Origin: Balnearium lithotrophicum
GTDB lineage: Bacteria > Aquificota > Aquificia > Desulfurobacteriales > Desulfurobacteriaceae
NCBI RefSeq assembly: GCF_900182585.1
Contig: NZ_FXTM01000022.1
Coordinates: forward strand, 1-34,483
Length of the DNA stretch: 34,483 nt
Direction of reading: 5' to 3'
Shown: positions 1 through 8,400 of the stretch, in pieces
How positions within the stretch are numbered: position 1 is the stretch's first letter
Layout of the letters: the number at the start of each line of letters is the position of its first letter
Notes under the pieces: model-generated
What the model was told of the DNA's origin: nothing
Databases searched by the model: none
The model's input: the letters and a program-made list of their open reading frames with translations, nothing else
Position numbers and translations under genes: made by a program

Positions 1-302
1 ATCTGAGGTTGTCTTACTCTGTGAGGTCTTTTGTTTCTGTCTTTGAGGCCTTCTAAACCGTACTTTTTGTATCTAATTTTCCATTTGTAGAAGGTAGTTG
101 GACTTATTCCGAAGTATCTGCAGGTTAGTCTTGCATTTTGGTGTTTTTCGTAATGTTGAATCCATTTAAGTCTTTTTCTCACGTTTGGGTCTTTTGTTAG
201 GTCGAGTTTGGTTTTTATTTTCGTTCCTCTTTTGATTGTTTTTTTGAAGGGTGTATTTGATATGTGCAGGGATGCACCTTTGAATTTCTTTAATTGTTTC
301 AT
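1..302 (-). CDS. IS481-like transposase, N-terminal part (truncated by window edge)
   Basis: Read leftward from the ATG at 300-302, an open frame of about 100 codons reaches the window edge without a stop. It begins MKQLKKFKGASLHIS and contains a helix-turn-helix: LTCRYFGISPTTFYKWK, then KYGLEGLKDRNKRPHRV. This is the typical DNA-binding front end of IS481/IS3-group transposases with a downstream rve (DDE) domain. A good Shine-Dalgarno, GGAGG (complement of 312-316), sits 9 nt upstream of the ATG. The catalytic domain of this copy is outside the window; the copy at the right edge shows the matching C-terminal half. Family assignment rests on this HTH plus the right-hand rve fragment, so IS481 versus a related rve family is not settled. 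Confidence 0.75.
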   Translation of the reverse strand, partial: MKQLKKFKGASLHISNTPFKKTIKRGTKIKTKLDLTKDPNVRKRLKWIQHYEKHQNARLTCRYFGISPTTFYKWKIRYKKYGLEGLKDRNKRPHRVRQPQ

Positions 303-354
303 TGGTGGACACCTCCTTTTGTTGGAGTTCAAATCTTATTTTAGGGTGTCCACC
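300..354 (-). promoter_or_regulatory. Hairpin formed by IS terminal repeat and transposase RBS region
   Basis: On the minus strand the IS end GGTGGACACC (complement of 345-354) is exactly complementary to GGTGTCCACC (complement of 304-313), 31 nt further in. The inner arm overlaps the last bases of the Shine-Dalgarno GGAGG (312-316) and ends one base before the ATG. RNA entering from outside the IS would contain both arms and could fold, hiding the ribosome binding site. Transcripts starting inside the IS would lack the outer arm. The same logic is known for IS10 and IS50; here it is inferred from the sequence. Confidence 0.5.
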
Positions 355-380
355 TTCTTTCTGAACTTCAACAGGAAGTT

Positions 381-1907
381 TCAGAGCTCTATCCCCAAGG
401 ACTCCTCCAAAATTTCACAGAGCTCCTCCTCTGCCCTTCTCCTGTCCTCCTCAGCCTCCTTCACCATTACAACGGCATCCTCTAACGGAAGAACTTCCTC
501 TTCTGTTGAAATTGTTATGTACCTTGAAGGGCTCAGGTTGTAATCGTTAGCCCTTGCCTCCTCTAAGGTTATTATTCTGCTGAACTTTTCAACCTCCTTC
601 CAGCCGTGGTAAACCTCGGATACTTCCCTTATTCCCTCCTCTGTAAGGATGTTTTTCGGCCTTCCCTTCTCAAACTTTTCGGAGGCATTTATTAAGAGAA
701 TCTCTTCCCTGTGCCTTTTGTTCTTATTCAGAACGATAATTACTCCCGGCGCAGTTGTGTTGTAAAAGAGGTTCTCGGGAAGGAGTATAACGGCCTCTAT
801 TAAATCGCTCTCAACGAACTTCTTCCTTATGTCCCTCTCCCTGTTACTCCCCTCTGCTCCGCTTCCCCTTGATACGCTCCCTGTATCCAAAACAATGCAG
901 GCCTTTCCGTTTCCTTTGAGCGAGGCATTAACGTGCTGAATCCATCCCCAGTCTGCAGATGAGGAGGGAGGATAACCGAACGTGAACCTTCCAAACTGGT
1001 CATTTTCGTAGGTTGACTGTGGAAAATCCTGATTCCACATTGGATTTGTAGCAATCAGGTCAAACTGCATCAGGGAGCCGTCGCTGTTTTTAAAGGCTGG
1101 ATGGTTCATTGTATCTCCAAGGGCAATTTCTGCGTCCATATCGTGGATGAAAATGTTCATCTTTGCCATTGCATAGCTAAAGTGGAGTATTTCCTGACCG
1201 TAGAATTTAAGGTCTGCAACAGTTTTTCCCCTGTACTTCTCCTTAAAGTAGAGCTGGTTCTTTATTAAAAGTCCGGCAGAGCCAACACACGGGTCGTAAA
1301 TCGACTGTCCGGGCTCAGGGTCAAGGATGTGAGCTATTAAAATTCCAACCTCCCTCGGAGTGTAAAACTCCCCTGCAGACTGACCAGAACCCTCTGCAAA
1401 CTTCCTAAGCAGGTACTCGTAGGCATTTCCTATTATGTCGGGAGGAACGTCCCTTATTCCGAGCCTGTACTTACTGAGAACGTTGATGAGTGCGTGGAGC
1501 CTTTCATCGCTGATTATTCTCTTTCCAGCCATTGTTGCATTGAAGTCAACAATATCGACAACACCCTGGAGCTTCGGGTTTTCCTTTGCTATTGCCCTAA
1601 CGGCATCGGTTAAGTACATTCCAAGACCGTGAACCGGATGCCTTTTTATGTTTTCCCACCTTGCAACTTCCGGAATAAAAAACCTAACGAAGGAGTGGTC
1701 TGACTCAACTATTTCTAAAGCCGTCTCTCTATCTCCAAACTCCTCTGAGAGCTTCTCTATCTCGTCTTCAAATACGTCTGAGAGCCTCTTTATGAATATC
1801 AACGGGAGTATATACTCCTTGTACTTTGGAGCGTCCACCTCTCCCCTGATTTTGCAGGCAGCTTCCCAGAGCCAGTTTTCAAGTGTCTTTATATCAAGCT
1901 CGGCCAT
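381..1907 (-). CDS. hsdM: Type I restriction-modification DNA methyltransferase subunit M
   Basis: This 508-residue protein matches HsdM, the adenine-N6 methyltransferase subunit of type I restriction-modification systems. The N-terminal helical domain starts MAELDIKTLENWLWEAA, with the family-typical IFIKRLSDVFEDE near residue 40. The AdoMet motif I appears as DPCVGSAGLL, usually DPACGSGGFL. The catalytic motif IV is TNPMWNQDF instead of the common NPPF, a deviation worth noting though the Asn-Pro is kept. The C-terminus is acidic and helical. The start is the ATG at 1907, preceded by GGAAGGAAGGA. No hsdS or hsdR lies in the window: the IS begins 27 bp after the stop codon, so specificity and restriction subunits were either displaced beyond the IS or lost. 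It is divergent from lpxB across a 70-bp gap. Confidence 0.92.
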   Translation of the reverse strand: MAELDIKTLENWLWEAACKIRGEVDAPKYKEYILPLIFIKRLSDVFEDEIEKLSEEFGDRETALEIVESDHSFVRFFIPEVARWENIKRHPVHGLGMYLTDAVRAIAKENPKLQGVVDIVDFNATMAGKRIISDERLHALINVLSKYRLGIRDVPPDIIGNAYEYLLRKFAEGSGQSAGEFYTPREVGILIAHILDPEPGQSIYDPCVGSAGLLIKNQLYFKEKYRGKTVADLKFYGQEILHFSYAMAKMNIFIHDMDAEIALGDTMNHPAFKNSDGSLMQFDLIATNPMWNQDFPQSTYENDQFGRFTFGYPPSSSADWGWIQHVNASLKGNGKACIVLDTGSVSRGSGAEGSNRERDIRKKFVESDLIEAVILLPENLFYNTTAPGVIIVLNKNKRHREEILLINASEKFEKGRPKNILTEEGIREVSEVYHGWKEVEKFSRIITLEEARANDYNLSPSRYITISTEEEVLPLEDAVVMVKEAEEDRRRAEEELCEILEESLGIEL

Positions 1908-1931
1908 TCCTTCCTTCCAAAAATTGAGTTA

Positions 1932-1956
1932 TTGTTAATGTAGCAAAGTTTAACAA
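1932..1956. promoter_or_regulatory. Inverted repeat in the hsdM/lpxB divergent promoter region
   Basis: TTGTTAA (1932-1938) and TTAACAA (1950-1956) form a 7-bp inverted repeat with an 11-nt spacer in the 70-bp gap between divergent hsdM and lpxB. The position suits an operator, but the region is AT-rich and the repeat is short, so chance is a real alternative. No convincing -35/-10 pair could be fixed for either gene. Confidence 0.25.
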
Positions 1957-1977
1957 ATGTAGGATTCAGGATTTAAG

Positions 1978-3051
1978 ATGAAAAAGTTATTGATTGTTAC
2001 AGGAGAGCTCTCCGGATTCATCTATGCGAGGGAGATTGTTAGGGAGCTCTCACCTTTTTTTGAAATTTTTGGAGTTTTCACTGAGGAAGTTCCGGGAAGT
2101 AAAAGGATTTTGGACTCAAAGGAGCTTACCGCCTTTGGACTCTTTGAGGTTATTTCAAAACTTCCAAGCATCTTAAGAGGAAAGAGGAGAATCGTTTCGT
2201 TTTTGGAAAGTGAAAAGCCCGATGCCGTTCTGCTAATTGACTTTCCCGGATTTAACCTTCAGATAGCAAAGGAGGCAAAGAAAAGGGGAATTAAGGTTCT
2301 CTACTTCATCCCTCCAAAGGTATGGGCTTGGGGAAGGGGGAGAGTTGAAAAGTTAAGGGCTTACTGTGACAGAATTTTCGTCATCTTTCCCTTTGAAGTT
2401 CCCTTTTACAGTCAGTTTGGAATTGATGTAACCTACGTTGGAAATCCGCTAATTGACATAGTTAAGCCTAACAGGGAGAGAAAGGAGTTCTTAGAAACCT
2501 TTGAAATTGAAGAGCCCTTCTATGCACTCCTTCCAGGAAGCAGGCCTTCGGAAATTAAGTATTTGCTGCCAACGTTAAAGGAATTTTCAGAGAGCTTTGG
2601 AGGCAACTGGGTCATTCCTGTTGCAGATACGGTTAAGGAACTTTTTAAGAACTTCCACTCTAAGAACATTAAACTCGTTCCGGAGGGTGAAAGGTACAAC
2701 GTTTTAAGATACTCTGAGGCCGGAGTAATTGCATCAGGAACGGCATCTTTAGAGGCCGCAATTTCGGAGCTCCCCCATGTTGTCGTTTACAGAGTTCATC
2801 CGTTAACCTACTTTATAGCTAAAAGGGCTGTTAAACTTCCTTTCGTTTCCCTTCCAAACCTTATAGCCGGAAAGGAGGTCGTTCCGGAGCTCCTCCAGGA
2901 TAGGTTCAACAGGGAAAACTTGTTCCTGACGTTTGAAACCCTCCTTGAAAATAGAGATTGGTGCAGGGAAGTTTTGAGAAAGGAGGTAAAGGAGAAACTT
3001 TCGGGAGGAGCAGTAAAGAAACTCTCAGAGGAGATTAAGAGGGAGATTTAG
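1978..3051 (+). CDS. lpxB: Lipid-A-disaccharide synthase LpxB
   Basis: The 357-residue protein has the LpxB layout. The glycosyltransferase N-terminal motif reads GELSGFIYAREIV, with LLIDFPGFNLQIAK near residue 90, YFIPPKVWAWGRGRV near residue 112, and the donor-binding region YVGNPLIDIV and LLPGSRPSEIK in the second half. LpxB transfers GlcN-acyl from UDP-2,3-diacylglucosamine to lipid X at the inner membrane face in lipid A synthesis, so the organism should have an LPS-type outer membrane. In most LpxB proteins the first motif is GExSGD; here the Asp is replaced by Phe, an oddity. The start is the ATG at 1978, after a weak AGGA. The next gene begins 1 nt after its stop codon, so the two are probably co-transcribed. 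Confidence 0.93.
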   Translation: MKKLLIVTGELSGFIYAREIVRELSPFFEIFGVFTEEVPGSKRILDSKELTAFGLFEVISKLPSILRGKRRIVSFLESEKPDAVLLIDFPGFNLQIAKEAKKRGIKVLYFIPPKVWAWGRGRVEKLRAYCDRIFVIFPFEVPFYSQFGIDVTYVGNPLIDIVKPNRERKEFLETFEIEEPFYALLPGSRPSEIKYLLPTLKEFSESFGGNWVIPVADTVKELFKNFHSKNIKLVPEGERYNVLRYSEAGVIASGTASLEAAISELPHVVVYRVHPLTYFIAKRAVKLPFVSLPNLIAGKEVVPELLQDRFNRENLFLTFETLLENRDWCREVLRKEVKEKLSGGAVKKLSEEIKREI

Positions 3052-3052
3052 A

Positions 3053-4186
3053 ATGGAGCTCTTTGCAGTTTCCCAGCCGGGGCTTGAGGAGGTTACAAGG
3101 AAAGAACTTGAGGATTTGGGAATAGAGGGAAAGGCTGTTCCGGGAGGAGTTCTCTTTTCCGGAGGTCTTAGGGAAATATACCTTACAAACCTGTGGCTCA
3201 GGAGCGCAACGAGGGTTCTTTTAAGGCTCTGTTCATTTAGAGCTCTCCACTTTGCCGAACTTGTCAGAAAGGCAAAAAGGTGCAAGTGGGAAAAGTTTAT
3301 AAGTCCAAACCTCCCTGTTAAGTTCAGGGTAACATCAAGAAGGTCAAAACTCTACCACACAAAGGGAATAGAAGAGAGAATCTTAAGGGCCATTGAGGAG
3401 AGGTTGGGCTTTGAGCCAAGAGTTGCAAGGTTTGAAGATGAGGGAACGAGCATAGTTGTAAGGGTTGAGAACAACGTATTTACGATAAGTGTAAATACAT
3501 CGGGAGCTCCACTCTACAAGAGGGGCTACAGGGTAGTCGAAACTGAGGCTCCCCTGAGGGAGAACATCGCCGCCGGAGTGATTCTAATGTCAAACTGGAG
3601 GGGGGAAATTCCGCTAATTGACCCCTTCTGTGGTTCGGGAACGATTCCAATAGAGGGAGCTCTCATAGCATCAAACACTCCTCCTGGTAAAAACAGGAAG
3701 TTTGCATTTATGGAGTGGAAAAGCTTTGATGAGGAGCTCTGGAACGAGCTCTTAGAGGAGGCAGAATCAAAAAGGAAAGAGATAAACGTTCCAATAATGG
3801 GCTTTGACATCGAACCAAAGGCCGTTGAAGCATCTTTAAAGAACGCAGAAGCTGCTGGAGTTTCAAAATTTGTGGAGTTTAAAAACCTCTCTCTTCCTGA
3901 AATTAAAATGGAGAGAGTTCTAATCGTTACAAATCCCCCATACGGGGTGAGGCTTTCAGAGAGAAAGTTGGGGGAAATCTACGCCCGATTTGGAGAGTGG
4001 GTCGAGAAGAATTTTAAGTACTACTCGGTTTACTTTCTATCTCCCTCAAGGAGACTTGCCGAGAGGACACTTCTCAACTTTGAGCTCCTAACCTACCTCT
4101 CAAACGGCGGAATCAGGGTAGGACTTTACAGGGCGAGTAATTTTCCTACTATTATGGACAGAAATTATTCGGAGGTTCAGGATTGA
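3053..4186 (+). CDS. THUMP-domain class I RNA methyltransferase (RlmL/TrmN-like)
   Basis: This 377-residue protein begins MELFAVSQPGLEEVTRKEL, the ferredoxin-like start shared by RlmL (23S rRNA m2G2445) and the archaeal Trm14/TrmN enzymes. A THUMP region follows (about residues 50-150), then a Rossmann methyltransferase domain with the AdoMet motif DPFCGSGTIPIEGA and the catalytic NPPYGVRL typical of guanine-N2 methylation. It is shorter than E. coli RlmL because it lacks the fused RlmK half. Target RNA (23S rRNA or tRNA position 6) cannot be told from sequence alone. It starts 1 nt after lpxB and its stop TGA overlaps the TTG start of prfB, so it is the middle gene of a three-gene transcript. 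Confidence 0.85.
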   Translation: MELFAVSQPGLEEVTRKELEDLGIEGKAVPGGVLFSGGLREIYLTNLWLRSATRVLLRLCSFRALHFAELVRKAKRCKWEKFISPNLPVKFRVTSRRSKLYHTKGIEERILRAIEERLGFEPRVARFEDEGTSIVVRVENNVFTISVNTSGAPLYKRGYRVVETEAPLRENIAAGVILMSNWRGEIPLIDPFCGSGTIPIEGALIASNTPPGKNRKFAFMEWKSFDEELWNELLEEAESKRKEINVPIMGFDIEPKAVEASLKNAEAAGVSKFVEFKNLSLPEIKMERVLIVTNPPYGVRLSERKLGEIYARFGEWVEKNFKYYSVYFLSPSRRLAERTLLNFELLTYLSNGGIRVGLYRASNFPTIMDRNYSEVQD

Positions 4187-5305
4187 TAGAGAGGATTCAG
4201 GAGTTAAAGGAGGAATTAAAGAAGGTCAAGGAGAAGTACGGAGAAATAAGGGGGTATTTTTGACTTAGATGAGCTCAAAAAGAGACTTTCGGAAATTGAA
4301 GGGGAAATGTCGTCTCCTGAGTTCTGGAACAACCCCGAAAAGGCTCAGAAACTCTCACAGGAGAGGAACAGAATAGAGGAGGAGCTCAACGAAATTTCCA
4401 AGTTAAACGACAAGTTAAACGAAAAGATTGAGGAGTGTGAGGTTCTCATTGAGATGGCTGAGGAGGAGAACGAGAGAGAGCTCCTTGGCGAAGTAGAGGA
4501 AAATCTAAAGGAAGTAGAGGAATCATTAAGCAAACTTGAAATAAAGAAACTTCTCTCTGGAGAGTACGATAAGAACAATGCAATAGTAACAATCCATGCA
4601 GGAGCCGGAGGAACGGAATCCTGCGATTGGGCCCAAATGTTGATGAGGATGTACTTCAGGTGGGCAGAGAGGAAGGGATTCAACGTTGAAATATTGGACA
4701 TTCAGGAAAACGAAGAGGCAGGAATAAAGAGTGCGACGTTCTTAGTTAAGGGAAACTATGCTTACGGGCTTTTGAAATCTGAACATGGAACCCACAGGCT
4801 TGTAAGGATTTCACCCTTTGATGCAAATGCAAGGAGACACACCTCCTTCTGCGGTGTTATCGTTGTTCCCGAGATAGACGATGACGTTGAGGTTGAAATA
4901 AGGGAGGAGGATTTAAGAATAGATACGTACCGCTCCTCTGGGGCTGGAGGACAACACGTTAACACAACAGATTCTGCAGTTAGGATAACCCACATTCCCA
5001 CAGGAATTGTCGTTACGTGTCAAAGTGAACGCTCTCAGATTCAGAACAGACAGAGAGCTCTGAAAATCCTGAAAGCCCGCCTCTATGAACTAAAAATGAG
5101 GGAGAGGGAGGAAAAGCTTGCCCAAGCACGGGGAGAGCACAAAAGCATAGCTTGGGGAAACCAGATACGCTCCTACGTTTTTCAACCCTACCAGCTTGTA
5201 AAGGACCACAGAACAGGAACGGAAAACTCGAACGTTCAGTCTGTAATGGATGGAGACATTGACCAGTTCATAGAAACTTACCTGAAACAAAGGGCTACAG
5301 TATAA
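4183..5305 (+). CDS. prfB: Peptide chain release factor 2, with programmed +1 frameshift
   Basis: RF2 terminates translation at UGA and UAA. The zero-frame part starts at TTG 4183 (overlapping the upstream TGA; GGAGG 7 nt before it). It codes for 26 residues, MIERIQELKEELKKVKE to EIRGYF, and stops at UGA 4261-4263. A +1 shift continues as DLDELKKRL through to 5305, giving 373 residues in all, a normal RF2 length. The codon-recognition tripeptide SPF is seen in RISPFDANARRHTSF and the hydrolysis motif GGQ in SSGAGGQHVNT. An annotation that begins at ATG 4307 would lose the true N-terminus. The shift makes RF2 synthesis depend on RF2 scarcity. The gene is the last of the lpxB transcript; about 170 bp separate it from a cytochrome that itself contains a UGA to be read through. 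Confidence 0.95.
4249..4264 (+). promoter_or_regulatory. prfB programmed +1 frameshift site
   Basis: The sequence AGGGGGTATTTTTGAC holds all known parts of the prfB shift signal. AGGGGG is the internal Shine-Dalgarno-like element, a short spacer follows, then the slippery codon UUU and UGA followed by C, the context most prone to slow termination. E. coli uses CUU as the slippery codon; here it is UUU, which also allows P-site re-pairing in the +1 frame. Frame continuity was checked by translation on both sides. Confidence 0.93.
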
Positions 5306-5473
5306 ATTCTCCTTGCTTCCCTTCTTATCCTCCTTTTTGTTTTTAGCTTTTCAAATAATGAAAAAATAAGGATTACTTTATGTAATAAAAATTTTATTTT
5401 AAAATAAGTCTTATTGAAATTTATAAAATTGTGAATTAAAATTAAATAAAATTTCCTAAATTCGGAGGAAGAG
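5306..5473 (+). promoter_or_regulatory. AT-rich upstream region of the first selenocytochrome, with candidate promoter
   Basis: This 168-bp gap is very AT-rich and contains no ORF. A possible sigma-70-type promoter is TTGAAA (5414-5419), 17-bp spacer, TAAAAT (5437-5442), about 30 bp before the ATG. Further upstream is a small palindrome, ATTAC-TTTAT-GTAAT (5372-5386), which could be an operator or a weak attenuating hairpin. A strong ribosome binding site CGGAGGAAGAG directly precedes the ATG at 5474. No clear terminator for prfB is seen. Confidence 0.35.
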
Positions 5474-8400
5474 ATGAAAAGGAGGAGGTGGAAAGCGGCT
5501 TTATCTACGGGAACTCTCTTCCTATTAGGAGTTTCTGCTCAAGCCTTAGGTCACCCGGCAGTTCCTCTAAGAGACATCAATGGAAAGCCAATTTCTGAAA
5601 CCCTTAACCCTTCAGACACCATAACAATAGGAAACTCAACTTACATTGCCGGAAATCCTGTAAGTTGGGAAGTCACATGTGGTTCATGCCACAAGGAAGT
5701 TACGGGAGATGTAAAAGGAGGACTTCACTCCCCCGGTCCAATACATGCGACCTACCACATAGGTAGGGGTTGGGATGAGTTAAGTGATGACTTTGGTTAT
5801 GAGAGAGTAAAAGCCGGAAAGGACTGGAGGAAATTTTTACGCTCCTTCGGTGATGATGGAGCCTGGTGACCACCTTCGTACCGCCAGTTGGCGGCAAAGC
5901 ACCCTTCAAAGGACCCCGGGCTTTCTCCAGATATTAACAATGGAGTCGATTACAGAGGAAATGTTAAGTACGACATGGATATGGGAACTCCCGATAAGGT
6001 ATTCACATGTGCATCCTGCCACTCCGGTGGAATTATGGCCTTTGATAGGGACAGCGGAAAGCGCCACGACGAAGTTGAAACCTGGGACAACCAGACCGAT
6101 GGAACAGGATTTTTCTCAAATGCTACCTACTCAGACAGTGAAGTTGACGGAGACTACTTCTCCTATACCGCAGATGAAGAATCAAGGGGATACATCGGAA
6201 TGCCCCACAAGTTCAACTGGAAAAAGTCGGGAGTTTTAGATACAGACTGTCTCCTCTGCCACTCAGACCGTTCCTTAGCTGAAAAAGAAAAGCTTGTAGT
6301 TACTACTTCAAACGGTTGGAATGCTTCAAATCCAACCCCTGCAAACCCAAGGGTTTTTGTCTTTGTTAAGAAGGACAATAACGGAAAGGTTGTTGAGGTT
6401 TCTTTAGGATTTCCTCCACAACTAACACAGGATGAAATTAACAACGGATACACAATCGATTCAGCAGCTTTCTATTCCGACCCTCTTGAGAGATTGGTAA
6501 GTGTTTACTATTCAGACGTTATTCAAGGAGTTATAAAGGATGAGTTAAAACAGTCTGGAATAGACCCAGCAACTCTGAACCAGCAGCAGATGATGACTAT
6601 TCAGAGCTTCACAATAGGTACTATCTCAGGTTATCTGAAACATGGAACGACTACAGGATTTACAATCCCATACTCACAGCTTGGTCAAAAGATAGGTGTT
6701 GACCTTCAGGATTACAACTATGACGATTCTAAATTTAACAATAGACTCTCCGGTTTCTTTGGCCAGTTCTACCTTGATATCGGAGCTCCAAACTTCTCAG
6801 CCCGTGACTACCTGAGAAACGCATTTTTCGAGTCAACAGTTGAGGGTCAGCCTTACGTCGGTTCAGGATTTGTGGTTAGAGCTGCAAATGCAACGAGCAA
6901 TTACTCTTACAAACCGAACGACCCAAACGTTCCGTTTGTAAACCTTGCAAGGGCAGGCCACTTCTTTGGATGGGCAGCAACGGGAACATTAATGTCGATA
7001 GCAGACCCTAACAATCCATCAAAACCTATTGCCTTTGTAAGACTTGAAAAACAACAGGACGGAACGTTCAAGGCTGTAGCTTACTACAAGAATGACGTTG
7101 ACCTTGACAACGTTCAACTGCCCATTCTTGAAACAAGTAACCACTATACTCTAATAAAGGCAGACTCAAGCAGTAAGGATGGTGTATCAGTTTCTCATAC
7201 AGGAGATAAAGATAAAGACCTTTCATTAATGTGTGCCCAGTGCCACTTTGCCATTCCGGACACAGAAAACAAGTGGACTGTAGATGGACAACACTTCTTC
7301 CCCAACTGGTACGTAAGGAGGGGAATCATTGGACTTGGAGCTGACGTTGTTAAGAGAGCTGCGGTCTATGCACCGGATGAGAAACAGAACGACCAATCCG
7401 TTGCCCCGATAGCCATTACTCCAGATGGAGAAATGGCAAAGTACAGCAGTATGAACGATACTATGAACTACTCCGACGGTCTTCCTGTAGGTTACGACGT
7501 TCACATGGCAAAGGATGGTGGGAATTTGTCGTGTCTATCCTGTCACGGACAGGACAATCTTCCCAAAGATGTTAAGGAACACCACAATCCTCACAACTTC
7601 CTGAAAGGTAATGACTCTGCCGGTGAAGTTATGCCTGCACTCGACTACAATCCTTCAGTTAGAACCTGTTCAAGTTGTCACTGGGGAACAGATGACGGCG
7701 CAGCAAAGGCACATGAAGCTTGGTTTGGGCCTGCAGCATCAGCCCACATCAACAAAATTCAGTGTCAGGTATGCCACATACCGTTTAAGACCTACTGGAC
7801 GTTCAGATTCTTCGATGATTCACTTGGATACTCCAACCAGTTTGACGATAGATTAATGAAAATGGATAACGGAACTGTTTATCAGTTTCCTCCAGAGTGG
7901 GCAATTCCTGCCTTTGGACCGACTCCAACCTACGGACTGAACTTCTCTTACGTCATTGCCCAAACGGACGATAACGGAACTGACAAGCTACTTCCAATAA
8001 CGTCAATTGATATGGACCCTTACAGAGCTCTCATGAGGGTCAACAATTCAAACTTTGGACTCTGGAACATTCCTTCGGAAAACTTTCCATGGAGATGGGA
8101 ACCTGCAATTATCAAACGTTGGACTATAAACGATAAGGGAGAGCCTGTCTTAAGGGCAGGTCTAATCAGTCCGATTCAAGTATTTACATGGATTGATGCA
8201 GCAACAGGAAGGGCCCTCTTTGTTCGTGAGATGAACATGGCAATTGATGGAGTTGCCTACGATTCAAATGGAACTCCAGTTGGAAAATCAACCATAGACC
8301 CAGAACTTCCCGAAAAGAGCGTTCCAGGGTTGACGATTGATCCAAAAACTGGAAAAGTTGCATTTAAGATTCACTGGGTAGACGGCAATCCTGGTGGATA

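Larger units (their letters stand above)
1..354 (-). mobile_element. IS481-like insertion sequence, transposase-start end (partial)
   Basis: The element runs off the left edge of the window. Its outer end is set by a 12-bp terminal repeat, AGGGTGTCCACC at 343-354 on the plus strand, which recurs inverted as GGTGGACACCCT at 34264-34275 at the other window edge beside the C-terminal part of the same kind of transposase. The transposase start codon lies about 40 bp inside the end. The boundary is inferred from these two copies only; the exact terminal base and any target duplication cannot be read here. It sits 27 bp downstream of the hsdM stop codon. Confidence 0.75.

Noticed and set aside
208-543. 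Rightward ORF across the IS end and the hsdM 3' end
   Set aside because: It is antisense to the transposase and hsdM and has low-complexity, Ser-rich composition typical of a shadow frame.
4307-5305. prfB starting at ATG 4307
   Set aside because: The frameshift element and the conserved RF2 N-terminal helix lie upstream; this ATG is internal.
5867-5869. UGA read as tryptophan (altered genetic code)
   Set aside because: The adjacent codon is TGG for Trp, TGA ends several ordinary genes here (recA, hsdM, the methyltransferase at 3053), and an RF2 gene is present.
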